DNA from: Geodermatophilus sabuli
GTDB lineage: Bacteria > Actinomycetota > Actinomycetes > Mycobacteriales > Geodermatophilaceae
Reading direction: 5' to 3'
Length of the DNA stretch: 64,000 nucleotides
NCBI RefSeq assembly: GCF_900215145.1
Contig: NZ_OBDO01000001.1
Coordinates: 868,001 to 932,000, forward strand
Shown here: one piece after another, positions 9,732 to 19,012 of the stretch
Position numbering within the stretch: the stretch's first letter is position 1
Layout: every line of letters begins with the position of its first letter
The notes under the pieces: model-generated
What the model was told of the DNA's origin: nothing
Databases searched by the model: none
The model's input: only the letters and a program-made list of their open reading frames with translations
Translations under genes and position numbers: made by a program

Positions 9732-11303
9732 GTGACCCCGACCGCGGGCGGGTCGGCGCCCCGCCCAGCGGGCACCACCCCGCCGATCCCCGACCCGACG
9801 CTCGCCGACCTCGCCGACCTCGTCGGTGTGCCCGTGCAGGGCGACGCCGCGACGCCGGTCTCCGGGGTCACGCTGGCCTCCGGGGAGGTCGGTGCGGGGG
9901 ACCTCTACGCGGCCCTGCCCGGCGCGCGCACCCACGGTGCCCGCTTCGCCGCCGACGCGGCCGCCCGCGGTGCGGTCGCCGTCCTCACCGACCCCACCGG
10001 CCGTGAGCAGGCCTGTGCCACCGGCCTGCCGGTCTGCGTCGTCGACGACCCGCGGGCCCGGCTCGGTGCCGTCGCCGCGCGGGTCTACGGCGAGCCCGGC
10101 CGGCGGCTGCAGGTCATCGGCATCACCGGCACCAACGGCAAGACGACGACCAGCTACCTGGTCGAGGCCGGCCTGGCCGCCGCCGGCCGGGGCACCGGCC
10201 TGGTCGGCACGGTGGAGACCCGCACCCGCGGCCGCGCCGCCGACGGCACGCCGACGGTCACCACCCTCCCCAGCGTCCGGACGACGCCCGAGGCCCCCGC
10301 CCTGCACGCGCTCCTGGCCCGCATGGCGGACTCGGGCGTGCAGACGGTGGTGATGGAGGTGTCGAGCCACGCGCTGGTGCTCGGCCGGGTCGGGGGCATC
10401 CCCTTCGCCGCCGCCGGCTTCACCAACCTGGGCCGCGACCACCTGGACTTCCACACCGACCTGGAGGACTACTTCCTCGCCAAGGCCCGCCTGTTCGACG
10501 GCCGTGCGGCGGTCGAGGTGGTCGACGTCGACGACCCGTACGGGCGGCGGCTGACCGGGATGCTCGACGGCCGCCGGGCGGTCACCGTGTCCGGTCGCGG
10601 CACGGCCGCCGACTGGACGGCCACCGACGTCACCGTGACCCCGGACGGCGGCTCCGCGTTCACCCTCACCGGACCGGGCGGGCGCACCTGGCCGGCCCGC
10701 GTGCGGCTGCCCGGGGGGTTCAACGTCGCCAACGCCGTCCTGGCGGTCGCCCTGCTCGGCGCCGTCGGCGTCCCGGTGGAGACGGCGCTGCGCGGGCTCG
10801 CGGAGACCGTCGTCCCCGGCCGGATGGAGCCGGTGGACGCCGGCCAGCCGTTCGTCGCGGTCGTGGACTACGCGCACACGCCCGACGCGGTGGCCACCGC
10901 CCTCGCCGCCCTTCGGGCCGCCACGCCCGGCCGGGTGATCACCGTGCTCGGCTGCGGCGGCGACCGCGACCCGGGCAAGCGGGCGGCGATGGGCGAGGCC
11001 GCGGCGCTCGGCAGCGACCTGCTCGTGGTGACCGACGACAACCCCCGCTCGGAGGACCCCGCCGCCATCCGCGCCGCGATGCTCGGCGGCGTCCCCGCCG
11101 AGCATCGCGGCGACGTCCTGGAGGTCGGTGACCGGCGCGCGGCGATCGCCGCGGCCGTGGCCCGCGCGCGGCCGGGCGACGCCGTCCTGGTGGCCGGCAA
11201 GGGCCACGAGACCGGCCAGGAGGTGGCCGGGACCCTGCACCCGTTCGACGACCGCGCCGTGCTGCGCGAGGCCCTGGCCCGCGCCGGCGAGGAGGCCCCG
11301 TGA
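9732..11303 (+). CDS. murE: UDP-MurNAc-tripeptide synthetase MurE
   Basis: A 523-residue cytoplasmic Mur ligase adding the third amino acid of the peptidoglycan stem. The ATP site is GTNGKTTT (residues 133-140). The substrate-specificity motif is D436-N-P-R in TDDNPRSEDP, which marks meso-diaminopimelate ligases. The Mur central domain motif VMEVSSHAL is also present. GTG 9732 is preferred over an upstream GTG at 9687 because of the -10 at correct leaderless distance and the family N-terminus. The stop overlaps the murF start (GTGA). Confidence 0.95.
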   Translation: MTPTAGGSAPRPAGTTPPIPDPTLADLADLVGVPVQGDAATPVSGVTLASGEVGAGDLYAALPGARTHGARFAADAAARGAVAVLTDPTGREQACATGLPVCVVDDPRARLGAVAARVYGEPGRRLQVIGITGTNGKTTTSYLVEAGLAAAGRGTGLVGTVETRTRGRAADGTPTVTTLPSVRTTPEAPALHALLARMADSGVQTVVMEVSSHALVLGRVGGIPFAAAGFTNLGRDHLDFHTDLEDYFLAKARLFDGRAAVEVVDVDDPYGRRLTGMLDGRRAVTVSGRGTAADWTATDVTVTPDGGSAFTLTGPGGRTWPARVRLPGGFNVANAVLAVALLGAVGVPVETALRGLAETVVPGRMEPVDAGQPFVAVVDYAHTPDAVATALAALRAATPGRVITVLGCGGDRDPGKRAAMGEAAALGSDLLVVTDDNPRSEDPAAIRAAMLGGVPAEHRGDVLEVGDRRAAIAAAVARARPGDAVLVAGKGHETGQEVAGTLHPFDDRAVLREALARAGEEAP

Positions 11304-12694
11304 TCCCCCTGTCGTTGGCCGAGGTGGCCGAGGCGGTGGCCGGCCGGCTGACGCCGGACGCCACCGGCGTCGTGACCGGGAAGGTCACCGTCGACTCCCG
11401 CACCGTCGCCCCCGGGGACCTGTTCGTCGCCGTGCCGGGGGAGCGGGTCGACGGCGCGGACTTCCTCGCCGCGGCCGCGGCCGCCGGCGCCGTCGCCGCG
11501 CTGAGCACCCGCCCGGACGACGCGCTGCCGTGCGTGGTCGTCGACGAGCCGGTGGCCGCCCTCGGCCGGCTGGCCGCCGAGGTGCACACCCGGCTGGTCG
11601 CGGGAGGCCTGACGACGCTCGGCATCACCGGCTCCTCGGGGAAGACCTCCACGAAGGACCTGCTGGGCCAGGTGCTGGCCGCCGCCGGCCCCACGGTGAG
11701 CCCGCCCGGGTCGTACAACAACGACATCGGCCTGCCGCTGACCGTCCTCGACGCCGACGCGACCACCCGGTTCCTGGTGCTGGAGATGGGTTCACGCGGG
11801 CCCGGGCACATCGCCCGCCTGTGCGGGATCGCCCGCCCCCGGATCGGCGTCGTCCTCAACGTGGGCTCCGCGCACCTCGGGGAGTTCGGCTCGCCCGAGG
11901 GCACCGCCGCCGCCAAGGGAGAGCTGGTCGAGGCCCTGCCGGCGGACGGCACGGCCGTCCTCAACGCCGACGACGCCCGCGTGCTCGGGATGCGGCCGCG
12001 CACCCGGGCCCGGGTGCTGACCACCGGGCTCGCCGACGGCGCCGACGTCCGGGCCGCGGACGTCACCCTGGACGACGCCGGCCGGGCCCGCTTCACGCTG
12101 ACCGTGGGGGAGGAACACCACCCCGTGCGGCTGCAGGTGGTCGGCGCCCACCAGGTCGCCAACGCCCTGTCCGCCACCGCCGCCGCGCTCGCCGCGGGGA
12201 TGGCCCCGGCCGACGTCGCGGCCGCCCTGTCGGCCGCCGGGCCGCGCAGCCGGTGGCGCATGGAGGTCACCCGCCGGGCGGACGGGGTCACCGTCGTCAA
12301 CGACGCCTACAACGCCAACCCCGAGTCCATGCGTGCCGCCCTGGCGGCCCTCACCGGCCTGTCCGGACAGCGGCGGGTCGCCGTCCTGGGCGCGATGGGC
12401 GAGCTCGGCCCCGGCGCGGACGCCGAGCACGAGCGGCTCGGCGAGGACGCCGTGGCCGCGGGGGTGGACCTCGTCGTGGCCGTGGGACCCGATGCGGTAG
12501 GGATAGCTCGAGGCGCGTTCCGGGCCGGAGCGCGCGAGGGTGAGGGTGCGGTGCACGTGCCCGACAGGGCGGCGGCCCGGGAAATGCTGATGGAGGCGCT
12601 GGTGCCCGGAGACGTCGTGCTGGTGAAGGCCAGCCGGTCCTACGGGCTCGAGGTGCTCGCCGCCGACCTGCTCGACGCCGGGGCCGGCGCGTGA
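11300..12694 (+). CDS. murF: UDP-MurNAc-tripeptide D-Ala-D-Ala ligase MurF
   Basis: A 464-residue ligase that completes the UDP-MurNAc-pentapeptide by adding D-Ala-D-Ala. The P-loop is ITGSSGKTSTKDLL near residue 112. Family sequences SPPGSYNNDIGLPLT and VNDAYNANPESMRAAL are clear. The GTG start overlaps the murE stop and its stop overlaps the mraY start, each by GTGA, so murE-murF-mraY form a tightly coupled block. Length is normal for the family. Confidence 0.95.
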   Translation: MIPLSLAEVAEAVAGRLTPDATGVVTGKVTVDSRTVAPGDLFVAVPGERVDGADFLAAAAAAGAVAALSTRPDDALPCVVVDEPVAALGRLAAEVHTRLVAGGLTTLGITGSSGKTSTKDLLGQVLAAAGPTVSPPGSYNNDIGLPLTVLDADATTRFLVLEMGSRGPGHIARLCGIARPRIGVVLNVGSAHLGEFGSPEGTAAAKGELVEALPADGTAVLNADDARVLGMRPRTRARVLTTGLADGADVRAADVTLDDAGRARFTLTVGEEHHPVRLQVVGAHQVANALSATAAALAAGMAPADVAAALSAAGPRSRWRMEVTRRADGVTVVNDAYNANPESMRAALAALTGLSGQRRVAVLGAMGELGPGADAEHERLGEDAVAAGVDLVVAVGPDAVGIARGAFRAGAREGEGAVHVPDRAAAREMLMEALVPGDVVLVKASRSYGLEVLAADLLDAGAGA

Positions 12695-13770
12695 AGTCGG
12701 TCCTCATCGCCGCCGCCTTCGGCCTGGTGATCTCCATCCTCGCCACCCCGGTGGCGGTGCACCTGTTCCGCCGGAAGGGCTTCGGCCAGGAGATCCGCGA
12801 CGACGGCCCCGAGAGCCACCTGTCGAAGAAGGGCACGCCCACGATGGGCGGCACCGTCATCGTCGGGGCGACCGTCGGCGGCTACCTGATCGCGCACCTG
12901 TTCCTCATCAACCAGCCCGGCCGCGGGCTCACCGCCAGCGGGCTGCTGGTGCTCTTCCTCATGGTCGGGCTGGGCACCGTCGGGTTCCTCGACGACTACC
13001 TGAAGATCCGGTACCGGCGCAGCCTGGGGCTGAACAAGACCGCCAAGCTGGTCGGGCAGCTGGTCATCGGCGTGGCCTTCGCGGTGCTGGCGATCAACTT
13101 CCCCGACAGCGCCGGCACCACCCCGGCCTCCACGTTCGTCTCCTACGTGCGCGACATCGCGCCGATGGCCCTCGGCCCGATCCTGTTCGTGGTCCTGGCG
13201 TACCTGTTCATCGCCGGGTTCTCCAACGCGGTCAACCTCACCGACGGCCTCGACGGGCTGGCGGCCGGCTGCTCGGCGATGGTCTGCGGGGCCTACACGA
13301 TCATCTCGTTCTGGCAGTTCACCCACGACTGCACCACCGCGGTGATCGACGGCTGCTACACCGTGCGCGACCCGCTCGACATCACCCTGGTCGCCGCCGC
13401 CGGCATGGGAGCCTGCCTGGGCTTCCTGTGGTGGAACACCAGCCCGGCGCGGATCTTCATGGGCGACACGGGGTCGCTGGCCCTGGGCGGGCTGCTGGCG
13501 GGGCTGGCGATCGTCACCCGCACCGAGTTGCTGCTCGTCGTCCTCGGCGGGCTGTTCGTCGCGGTCACCCTGTCGGTGGTGATCCAGGTGGCCTTCTTCC
13601 GGGCCACCCGGCGGCGGGTGTTCCGGATGGCGCCCCTGCACCACCACTTCGAGCTGGCCGGGTGGGCCGAGAACACCGTGATCGTCCGGTTCTGGCTGGT
13701 CACCGGGATGGCGGTGGCCTTCGGGCTGGGCCTGTTCTACGCCGACTGGCTCACCATCACCGGCCTGTGA
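12691..13770 (+). CDS. mraY: Phospho-MurNAc-pentapeptide transferase MraY
   Basis: A 359-residue polytopic membrane enzyme (about ten spans) that transfers phospho-MurNAc-pentapeptide to undecaprenyl phosphate, making lipid I. Signature motifs: GTPTMGGT near residue 48, VGFLDDYLKI with the Asp pair, NLTDGLDGLAAG, MGDTGSLALGG, and the HHHFE loop in MAPLHHHFEL. The GTG start overlaps murF. In most bacteria murD follows at once; here 134 bases of repeat-like sequence lead straight to ftsW. Confidence 0.97.
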   Translation: MKSVLIAAAFGLVISILATPVAVHLFRRKGFGQEIRDDGPESHLSKKGTPTMGGTVIVGATVGGYLIAHLFLINQPGRGLTASGLLVLFLMVGLGTVGFLDDYLKIRYRRSLGLNKTAKLVGQLVIGVAFAVLAINFPDSAGTTPASTFVSYVRDIAPMALGPILFVVLAYLFIAGFSNAVNLTDGLDGLAAGCSAMVCGAYTIISFWQFTHDCTTAVIDGCYTVRDPLDITLVAAAGMGACLGFLWWNTSPARIFMGDTGSLALGGLLAGLAIVTRTELLLVVLGGLFVAVTLSVVIQVAFFRATRRRVFRMAPLHHHFELAGWAENTVIVRFWLVTGMAVAFGLGLFYADWLTITGL

Positions 13771-13892
13771 AGAAGGACCGCCCTCCCCCCCACGCCTCGC
13801 AAGCTCGGCGCGGGCCCCTGAAGGGTGGCCGTTCCAGCACCTCACCGATGCGACACGCCCCGCCGGTGCCCCGGTCGGCGGGGCGCACCGGT

Positions 13893-13898
13893 CACGAT
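13893..13898 (+). promoter_or_regulatory. Possible -10 before ftsW
   Basis: CACGAT, 6 bases before the ATG at 13905, which has no Shine-Dalgarno sequence. It fits the leaderless pattern seen at other genes here, but the hexamer is not ideal. The frame is open back to a GTG at 13767 overlapping the mraY stop, so a coupled, longer FtsW is an alternative. Confidence 0.35.
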
Positions 13899-13904
13899 GG
13901 CCCG

Positions 13905-15470
13905 ATGGAGTCCACCGGCTCAGGCCTCGTGCCCGGCCCGCGCCCCGCGTCCGGGGCGCGCCGGACCCCGGGCGCCCCGCGAGGGCCGCTCCCGCGCCGC
14001 CTCCGGGGCCCGGCCTGGCTCGACGGCCCCATGACCAGCTGCCACCTGGTGGTCGGCGCGGCCGGGATGCTGCTGGCGATCGGCCTGGTCATGGTCTTCT
14101 CCGCGTCGGCGATCGAGGCGGCGCTGAACGACCAGCCGGCCTGGCGCCCCGGGGTCGACCAGCTGGTCTTCGCCGTAATCGGGCTCGGCGCCATGGCCGT
14201 GGCCCTGCGGCTGCCGGCCGGCCTGATCCGCCGCTGGGCGCCGCTGGCCCTGGTGGGGTCCGCCGTCCTCCTGCTGCTGGTGTTCGTCCCCGGCCTCGGG
14301 ATGGAGCTCAACGGCTCCCGGGCCTGGCTGGACCTCGGAGTCACCCAGTTCCAGCCCTCGGAGTTCGCCAAGCTCGTCTTCGCGCTGTGGGGCGCGCACA
14401 TGCTGGCCATCCGGGACCGGTACCTGACGGTGCGGACGCTGCTGGTGCCGCTGCTGCCGGTGTTCGGCGTGCTGTCGCTCCTGCTGTACCTGGAGCCGGA
14501 CTTCGGTGGCATCGTCAGCCTCGGTCTGGTGCTGATCGGCCTGCTGTGGGGCGGCGGCATGCCGCTGCGCTTCTTCGCCTGGGGCGCCGGGATCGCCGCG
14601 GTCGGCATCTGGGTCATGGTGAAGGCCGCGCCCTACCGGATGGAGCGGATCACCGCCTTCCTCGACCCGTTCGCCGACCCCACCGACTCCGGCTTCCAGG
14701 CCATCCGGGGCTTCTACGCGCTGGCCACCGGCGGCCTGTGGGGTGTCGGGCTGGGCAACAGCGCCATGAAGTGGAACCTGCTGCCCGAGGCGGAGTCGGA
14801 CTACATCTTCGCGATCATCGGCGAGGAGCTCGGGTTCCTCGGGTGCCTGGTCGTGGTCACCCTCTACGGCGTGCTCGCCTACGCCGGCTTCCGGATCGCC
14901 CGCCGGTCGGCCGACCGGTTCGTCCAGCTGGCCAGCGTCGCCATCACCGTGTGGCTGGTCGGTCAGGCCGCGATGAACATGGGGTACGTCGTCGGCCTGC
15001 TGCCGGTCACCGGGGTCACCCTGCCGCTGGTCTCCGCCGGTGGCACCTCCCTGGTGCTCACCCTGTTCATCGTCGGGCTGCTGATCCGCTTCGCCCGCAG
15101 TGAGCCCGAGGCCATCGAGCACCAGCGCCGCCACACGCCGGGCCGGTTGACCCGCCTGCTCCTGCCGGTCGCGGAGCACGCGGTCGAGCCGGTCCGCCCG
15201 CGCCGCCGGTCCCGCGTCGAGCCCGCCGGCCGGGCCGCCCGGGACGCGGAGCGGGCCGCCCGGGACGCGGAGCGGGCCGCCCGCGGGCCGGCCGTCTCCG
15301 GCCGCCGCACGGTCGCCCGCGTCGTGCCCGGCGCACCCGGCCGCGAGCGGGCGTCCGGCCCGCGCGAGCGGCGGGTGCCGGACGCCCGTGGCCGCGGCGG
15401 CGACGGCCGCCGTCAGCCCCCACCCCGCGCCCGGCTGACCGCGCCCGACTCCCCCCGGAGGCCCCGATGA
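13905..15470 (+). CDS. ftsW: Septal peptidoglycan glycosyltransferase FtsW (SEDS)
   Basis: A 521-residue SEDS polymerase with about ten spans. Family motifs: [10 protein letters not shown] early, the extracytoplasmic [28 protein letters not shown], and the late [13 protein letters not shown]. It polymerises lipid II with FtsI. The C-terminal ~120 residues form a long basic Arg/Ala-rich tail with a 7-residue repeat (RAARDAE). The start is unsure: ATG 13905 was chosen; GTG 13767 would couple it to mraY and add 46 residues, and ATG 14031 would remove a basic N-terminus. Its stop overlaps murG (ATGA). Confidence 0.94.
   Translation: MESTGSGLVPGPRPASGARRTPGAPRGPLPRRLRGPAWLDGPMTSCHLVVGAAGMLLAIGLVMVFSASAIEAALNDQPAWRPGVDQLVFAVIGLGAMAVALRLPAGLIRRWAPLALVGSAVLLLLVFVPGLGMELNGSRAWLDLGVTQFQPSEFAKLVFALWGAHMLAIRDRYLTVRTLLVPLLPVFGVLSLLLYLEPDFGGIVSLGLVLIGLLWGGGMPLRFFAWGAGIAAVGIWVMVKAAPYRMERITAFLDPFADPTDSGFQAIRGFYALATGGLWGVGLGNSAMKWNLLPEAESDYIFAIIGEELGFLGCLVVVTLYGVLAYAGFRIARRSADRFVQLASVAITVWLVGQAAMNMGYVVGLLPVTGVTLPLVSAGGTSLVLTLFIVGLLIRFARSEPEAIEHQRRHTPGRLTRLLLPVAEHAVEPVRPRRRSRVEPAGRAARDAERAARDAERAARGPAVSGRRTVARVVPGAPGRERASGPRERRVPDARGRGGDGRRQPPPRARLTAPDSPRRPR
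15231..15283 (+). repeat. 21-base tandem repeat in the ftsW tail
   Basis: CGGGCCGCCCGGGACGCGGAG occurs at 15231-15251 and 15252-15272, with a third partial unit to 15283. It encodes repeats of RAARDAE in the cytoplasmic C-terminal tail of FtsW, so copy number could vary without breaking frame. Confidence 0.85.
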
Positions 15471-16576
15471 CCAGCGTCGTCCTCGCCGGCGGCGGCACCG
15501 GCGGCCACATCGAGCCGATGCTCGCCCTCGCCGACGCGCTCCTGCGCCGGGGTGCGGGCAGTGCCCCCGGCGCCTCGCCCACCCGGATCACCTGCCTGGG
15601 CACCGCCCGCGGCATGGAGACCCGGCTCGTGCCCGCCCGCGGGTACGACCTGCGGCTCATCCCACCGGTGCCGCTCCCGCGCAAGCCCACCCTCGACCTG
15701 CTGAGGGTGCCCGGCCGGGTGCGCGCCTCGGTGGCCGAGACCCGCGCGCTGCTGCGCGAGCTCGACGCCGACGTCGTGGTCGGCTTCGGCGGCTACGTCG
15801 CGCTACCGGCCTACCTGGCCGCCCGCCGCGAGCGGGTGCCGGTGGTGGTGCACGAGCAGAACGCGCTGCCCGGGCTGGCCAACCGGATCGGCGCACGCCT
15901 GGCCGCCCGGGTGGCGGTCACGGTGCCGGACACGCCGCTGCGCGGCGCCGAGCACGTCGGCATGCCCCTGCGGACGGCGATCAGCACGCTGGACCGGCCC
16001 GCCCGCCGCGCCGAGGCTCGCGCCACCTTCGGCCTGGACGCCGACCGGCCCACGCTGCTGGTCTTCGGCGGCTCGCAGGGGGCGGCGTCGCTCAACCGGG
16101 CCGCGGTCGGCGCCGCGGACGCGCTCACCGCCGCCGGGGTGCAGGTGCTGCACGCCCGCGGGCCGAAGAACACCGACGTGGCGGTGCCCGCGCGCCCCGC
16201 GGGCAGCGCCCCCTACGTCGTCGTCGACTACCTGGAGCGCATGGATCTCGCCTACGCCGCGACCGACCTGGCGCTGTGCCGGGCGGGCGCGGTGACCGTC
16301 GCCGAGCTGTCGGCCGTCGGGCTGCCGGCGGCGTTCGTCCCGCTGCCCATCGGCAACGGCGAGCAGCGGCGCAACGCCCTGCCGGTGGTGACGGCCGGTG
16401 GTGGCCTGCTGGTCGACGACGCCGACCTGTCGCCGTCGTGGATCGAGGAGCACGTGGTGCCGCTGGTGACCGACCCGCAGGCCCTGGCCGGGTACGCCGA
16501 CTACGCCGCGGCGGCCGGGTCCCGCGAGGCCGACGAGCGACTGGCCGACATCGTGCTGGAGGTGGCCGGACGATGA
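15467..16576 (+). CDS. murG: UDP-GlcNAc:lipid I GlcNAc transferase MurG
   Basis: A 369-residue GT28 glycosyltransferase making lipid II at the inner membrane face. Glycine-rich loops [14 protein letters not shown] (start) and [13 protein letters not shown] (~residue 200) are typical. The donor-binding region shows [11 protein letters not shown] and [14 protein letters not shown]; the usual DHQ is replaced by the NGEQ form seen in actinomycetes. The ATG start overlaps the ftsW stop (ATGA). Its own stop is overlapped by a 54-codon bridging ORF leading to murC. Confidence 0.96.
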   Translation: MTSVVLAGGGTGGHIEPMLALADALLRRGAGSAPGASPTRITCLGTARGMETRLVPARGYDLRLIPPVPLPRKPTLDLLRVPGRVRASVAETRALLRELDADVVVGFGGYVALPAYLAARRERVPVVVHEQNALPGLANRIGARLAARVAVTVPDTPLRGAEHVGMPLRTAISTLDRPARRAEARATFGLDADRPTLLVFGGSQGAASLNRAAVGAADALTAAGVQVLHARGPKNTDVAVPARPAGSAPYVVVDYLERMDLAYAATDLALCRAGAVTVAELSAVGLPAAFVPLPIGNGEQRRNALPVVTAGGGLLVDDADLSPSWIEEHVVPLVTDPQALAGYADYAAAAGSREADERLADIVLEVAGR

Positions 16577-16737
16577 GTGCCCCGAGGACGACGGGCGAGC
16601 GAGCACCGCAGCGAGATGCCCGCCGCCGACAGGGAGTGAGCATCGCAGCGAGCGCCAGCGAGCGAGGAGCGGAGCGACCGTGGAGGCGGCTGCCGGCGGC
16701 GAGCGAGGAGCGGAACGAGTCCGGAGTCGAGCGATGA
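16573..16737 (+). CDS. Bridging mini-ORF (54 aa) between murG and murC
   Basis: A 54-codon ORF fills the murG-murC gap exactly. Its ATG overlaps the murG stop (ATGA at 16573-16576) and its TGA overlaps the murC ATG (ATGA at 16734-16737). The peptide is Arg/Glu/Ala-rich with [11 protein letters not shown] in the middle. The DNA is rich in GAGCGAG/GCGAGGAG words, like the other bridging ORFs. No family is recognised. Either a coupled small protein or an intergenic repeat maintained in frame. Confidence 0.4.
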   Translation: MSAPRTTGERAPQRDARRRQGVSIAASASERGAERPWRRLPAASEERNESGVER

Positions 16738-18191
16738 GCGCCGCTGCGGTCGCCGCGTGGAACGAGCCGGTGCCCACGCTCCCCGAGCTCGGGGCGGTGC
16801 ACTTCGTCGGCATCGGCGGGGCCGGGATGAGCGGGATCGCCCGGATCCTGCTGGCCCGGGGGGTGACGGTCTCCGGCAGCGACCGCCGGGACACCCCCAC
16901 CCTGCTGGCCCTGCGCGCGCTGGGTGCGCGGGTCGAGCTCGGCCACGACCCGGCCCACCTGGGGGACGCCGACACCGTCGTCGTCTCCACCGCGATCCGC
17001 GAGGACAACCCGGAGCTGGCCGCGGCGCGGGAGCGAGACCTGCGGGTGCTGCCGCGGGCGGTGGCCCTGGCCGCCGTCATGGCGGGCAAGCGCAGCATCG
17101 CCGTGGCGGGCACCCACGGGAAGACCTCGACGACCTCGATGCTCACCGTCGCGGTCCAGGCCTGCGGCGCGGACCCCTCCTTCGCGATCGGCGGGGACCT
17201 CAACGAGTCCGGCAGCAACGCGCACGCGGGGGAGGGCGACGTCTTCGTCGCCGAGGCCGACGAGAGCGACCGCTCCTTCCTGCTGCTCGCGCCCTACGGG
17301 GCGATCGTCACCAACGTCGAGGCCGACCACCTGGACAACTACGGCGACCTCGCGGCCGTGGAGGCCGCCTTCGACCGGTTCCTCGGCACCGTCGACCCGG
17401 GCGGGTTCGTCGTCCTGTGCGCCGACGACCCCGGCTCGGCCCGCCTGCGCGGCGTGCCGACCCGGGCGCGGGTGCGCACCTACGGCACGGCCGAGGACGC
17501 CGACCTGCGGCTGCTGGACATCGAGGTCGGCCCCGACACGACCGCGTGGACCGCGGTCCTGGACGGCGAGGTGCTGGGCCGGGTGCAGATCCGGGTGCCC
17601 GGCGAGCACATGGCCCGCAACAGCGCCGCGGCGCTGCTGGCGGCCCTGGAGCTGGGGCTGCCCGCCGACGGCCTGGTGGAGGGCCTGGGCCGGTTCGGCG
17701 GCGTGCGCCGCCGGTTCGAGCTCAAGGGCGTCGCCGGGGGGGTGCGGGTCTACGACGACTACGCCCACCACCCCACCGAGGTCGAGGCACAGCTGCGGGC
17801 CGCCCGGGCGGTCGCGGGCACCGGCCGGGTGGTCGTCGCCTTCCAGCCGCACCTGTACAGCCGCACCCGCGAGTTCGCCGCCGGCTTCGGCGCCGCCCTC
17901 GGGCTGGCCGACGAGGTCGTGGTCATGGACGTCTACGGCGCCCGGGAGGACCCCGTCCCCGGCATCACCGGCGCGATGGTCGCCGACGCGGTCCCGCTGC
18001 CGGCCGGGCGCGTGCACTTCGAGCCGTCCTGGTCGGCGGCGGCCCCGGCGCTGGCCGACCGGGCCGAGCCCGGTGACCTGGTGATCACGATGGGCGCCGG
18101 CAACGTGTCCATGGTCGGCCCGGAGGTGCTGGAGGTGCTGCGGGCACGGGCGAGCGGTCCCGTCGACGAGCCGGGGGACCCGCAGCGGTGA
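16734..18191 (+). CDS. murC: UDP-MurNAc:L-alanine ligase MurC
   Basis: A 485-residue cytoplasmic ligase adding L-Ala to UDP-MurNAc. The N-terminal nucleotide fold HFVGIGGAGMSGIARILL, P-loop AGTHGKTSTTSM and substrate motif DDYAHHPTEVEAQL identify MurC. ATG 16734 was chosen over a longer frame because it overlaps the bridging ORF stop and has CGGAG 7-8 bases before it. The stop overlaps ftsQ (GTGA). Confidence 0.96.
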   Translation: MSAAAVAAWNEPVPTLPELGAVHFVGIGGAGMSGIARILLARGVTVSGSDRRDTPTLLALRALGARVELGHDPAHLGDADTVVVSTAIREDNPELAAARERDLRVLPRAVALAAVMAGKRSIAVAGTHGKTSTTSMLTVAVQACGADPSFAIGGDLNESGSNAHAGEGDVFVAEADESDRSFLLLAPYGAIVTNVEADHLDNYGDLAAVEAAFDRFLGTVDPGGFVVLCADDPGSARLRGVPTRARVRTYGTAEDADLRLLDIEVGPDTTAWTAVLDGEVLGRVQIRVPGEHMARNSAAALLAALELGLPADGLVEGLGRFGGVRRRFELKGVAGGVRVYDDYAHHPTEVEAQLRAARAVAGTGRVVVAFQPHLYSRTREFAAGFGAALGLADEVVVMDVYGAREDPVPGITGAMVADAVPLPAGRVHFEPSWSAAAPALADRAEPGDLVITMGAGNVSMVGPEVLEVLRARASGPVDEPGDPQR

Positions 18192-18991
18192 GCCGTTCCG
18201 GGACGACCACCCGCGACCGTTCCCGCGGACCGGGGTCCGCTCCCGAGCCCGGACGCCGTACCGGGGCGACCGCTGACCGCCGGCGCCGCGACAGCCCGCG
18301 CGACCGCCGGCGCCGGCTGCTCGTGCGCACCGGGCTGGCCCCTGCGGTGCTCGGGTTGCTGGCCTGGCTGGTGTGGGGGAGCCCGGTGCTGGCGGTCTCG
18401 ACCGTGCGGGTCGACGGCGCGGGCACGCTCACCGCCGGGGAGGTGGTGGAGGTGGCCGGCATCGCCGAGGGCACGCCGTTGCTGCGGGTGGACGTCGACG
18501 CCGCCGAGGCACGCGTGGCCCGGCTGCCCCAGGTCGCCTCGGTCGAGGTGGCCCGCGGGTGGCCGCGCAGCGTGGTCGTCACCATCGAGGAGCGGGTGCC
18601 GGTGGCGGTGGTCGAGCAGGCCGGCACGCGCACCCTCGTGGACGCCGACGGCGTGCTGTTCGACACGGTCACCGGCACGCCGCCGCCGGGCGTGGTGCCC
18701 CTCGACGTCCCTGGTCCGGGCGCCGGGGACCGCGCCACCCGTGCCGGGCTGGCGGCACTGGTCGCCCTGCCGGCCGGGGTCCGTGCCGACGTCGCGGCGG
18801 CCTCGGCCACCACGTCGGAGGACGTCACCCTCACCCTGACCGACGGCACCACGGTGCTGTGGGGGAGTGCCGAGGACGCCGAGGACAAGGCCGACGTGCT
18901 GGTCGCCCTGCTGGGCCAGCTGGAGTCCGGCGCGCTGGACCCGGCGGGCACCATCGACGTGAGTGCGCCGTCCGCGGTGGTCCTGCGCTGA
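18188..18991 (+). CDS. ftsQ: Cell division protein FtsQ
   Basis: A 267-residue bitopic protein. A strongly basic cytoplasmic N-terminus of ~45 residues precedes one span (residues ~46-66, GLAPAVLGLLAWLVW). The extracytoplasmic POTRA domain follows (VSTVRVDGAGTLTAGEVVEVAGI), with the FtsQ beta domain (WPRSVVVTIEERVPVAVVE). It links early and late division proteins. The GTG start overlaps murC by 4 bases. Length is usual for actinomycetes. Confidence 0.93.
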   Translation: MSRSGTTTRDRSRGPGSAPEPGRRTGATADRRRRDSPRDRRRRLLVRTGLAPAVLGLLAWLVWGSPVLAVSTVRVDGAGTLTAGEVVEVAGIAEGTPLLRVDVDAAEARVARLPQVASVEVARGWPRSVVVTIEERVPVAVVEQAGTRTLVDADGVLFDTVTGTPPPGVVPLDVPGPGAGDRATRAGLAALVALPAGVRADVAAASATTSEDVTLTLTDGTTVLWGSAEDAEDKADVLVALLGQLESGALDPAGTIDVSAPSAVVLR

Positions 18992-19000
18992 GCCGCGGGC

Positions 19001-19006
19001 CAGTCT
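19001..19006 (+). promoter_or_regulatory. Possible -10 for the AhpD-like gene
   Basis: CAGTCT, 6 bases before the GTG at 19013, with no Shine-Dalgarno sequence. It fits a leaderless start, suggesting this gene can be transcribed apart from ftsQ. Confidence 0.4.
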
Positions 19007-19012
19007 GGGGCG

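Noticed and set aside
9611..10006. A possible ORF starting at a GTG overlapping the ftsI stop, like the bridging ORFs
   Set aside because: It runs far into murE in another frame and does not end at the murE start, so it is not a bridging ORF.
7812..11240. A very long minus-strand open frame under ftsI and murE
   Set aside because: It is an antisense shadow in G+C-rich DNA. Its product is low-complexity (Gly/Arg/His-rich) and has no family features, while the plus strand carries intact ftsI and murE.
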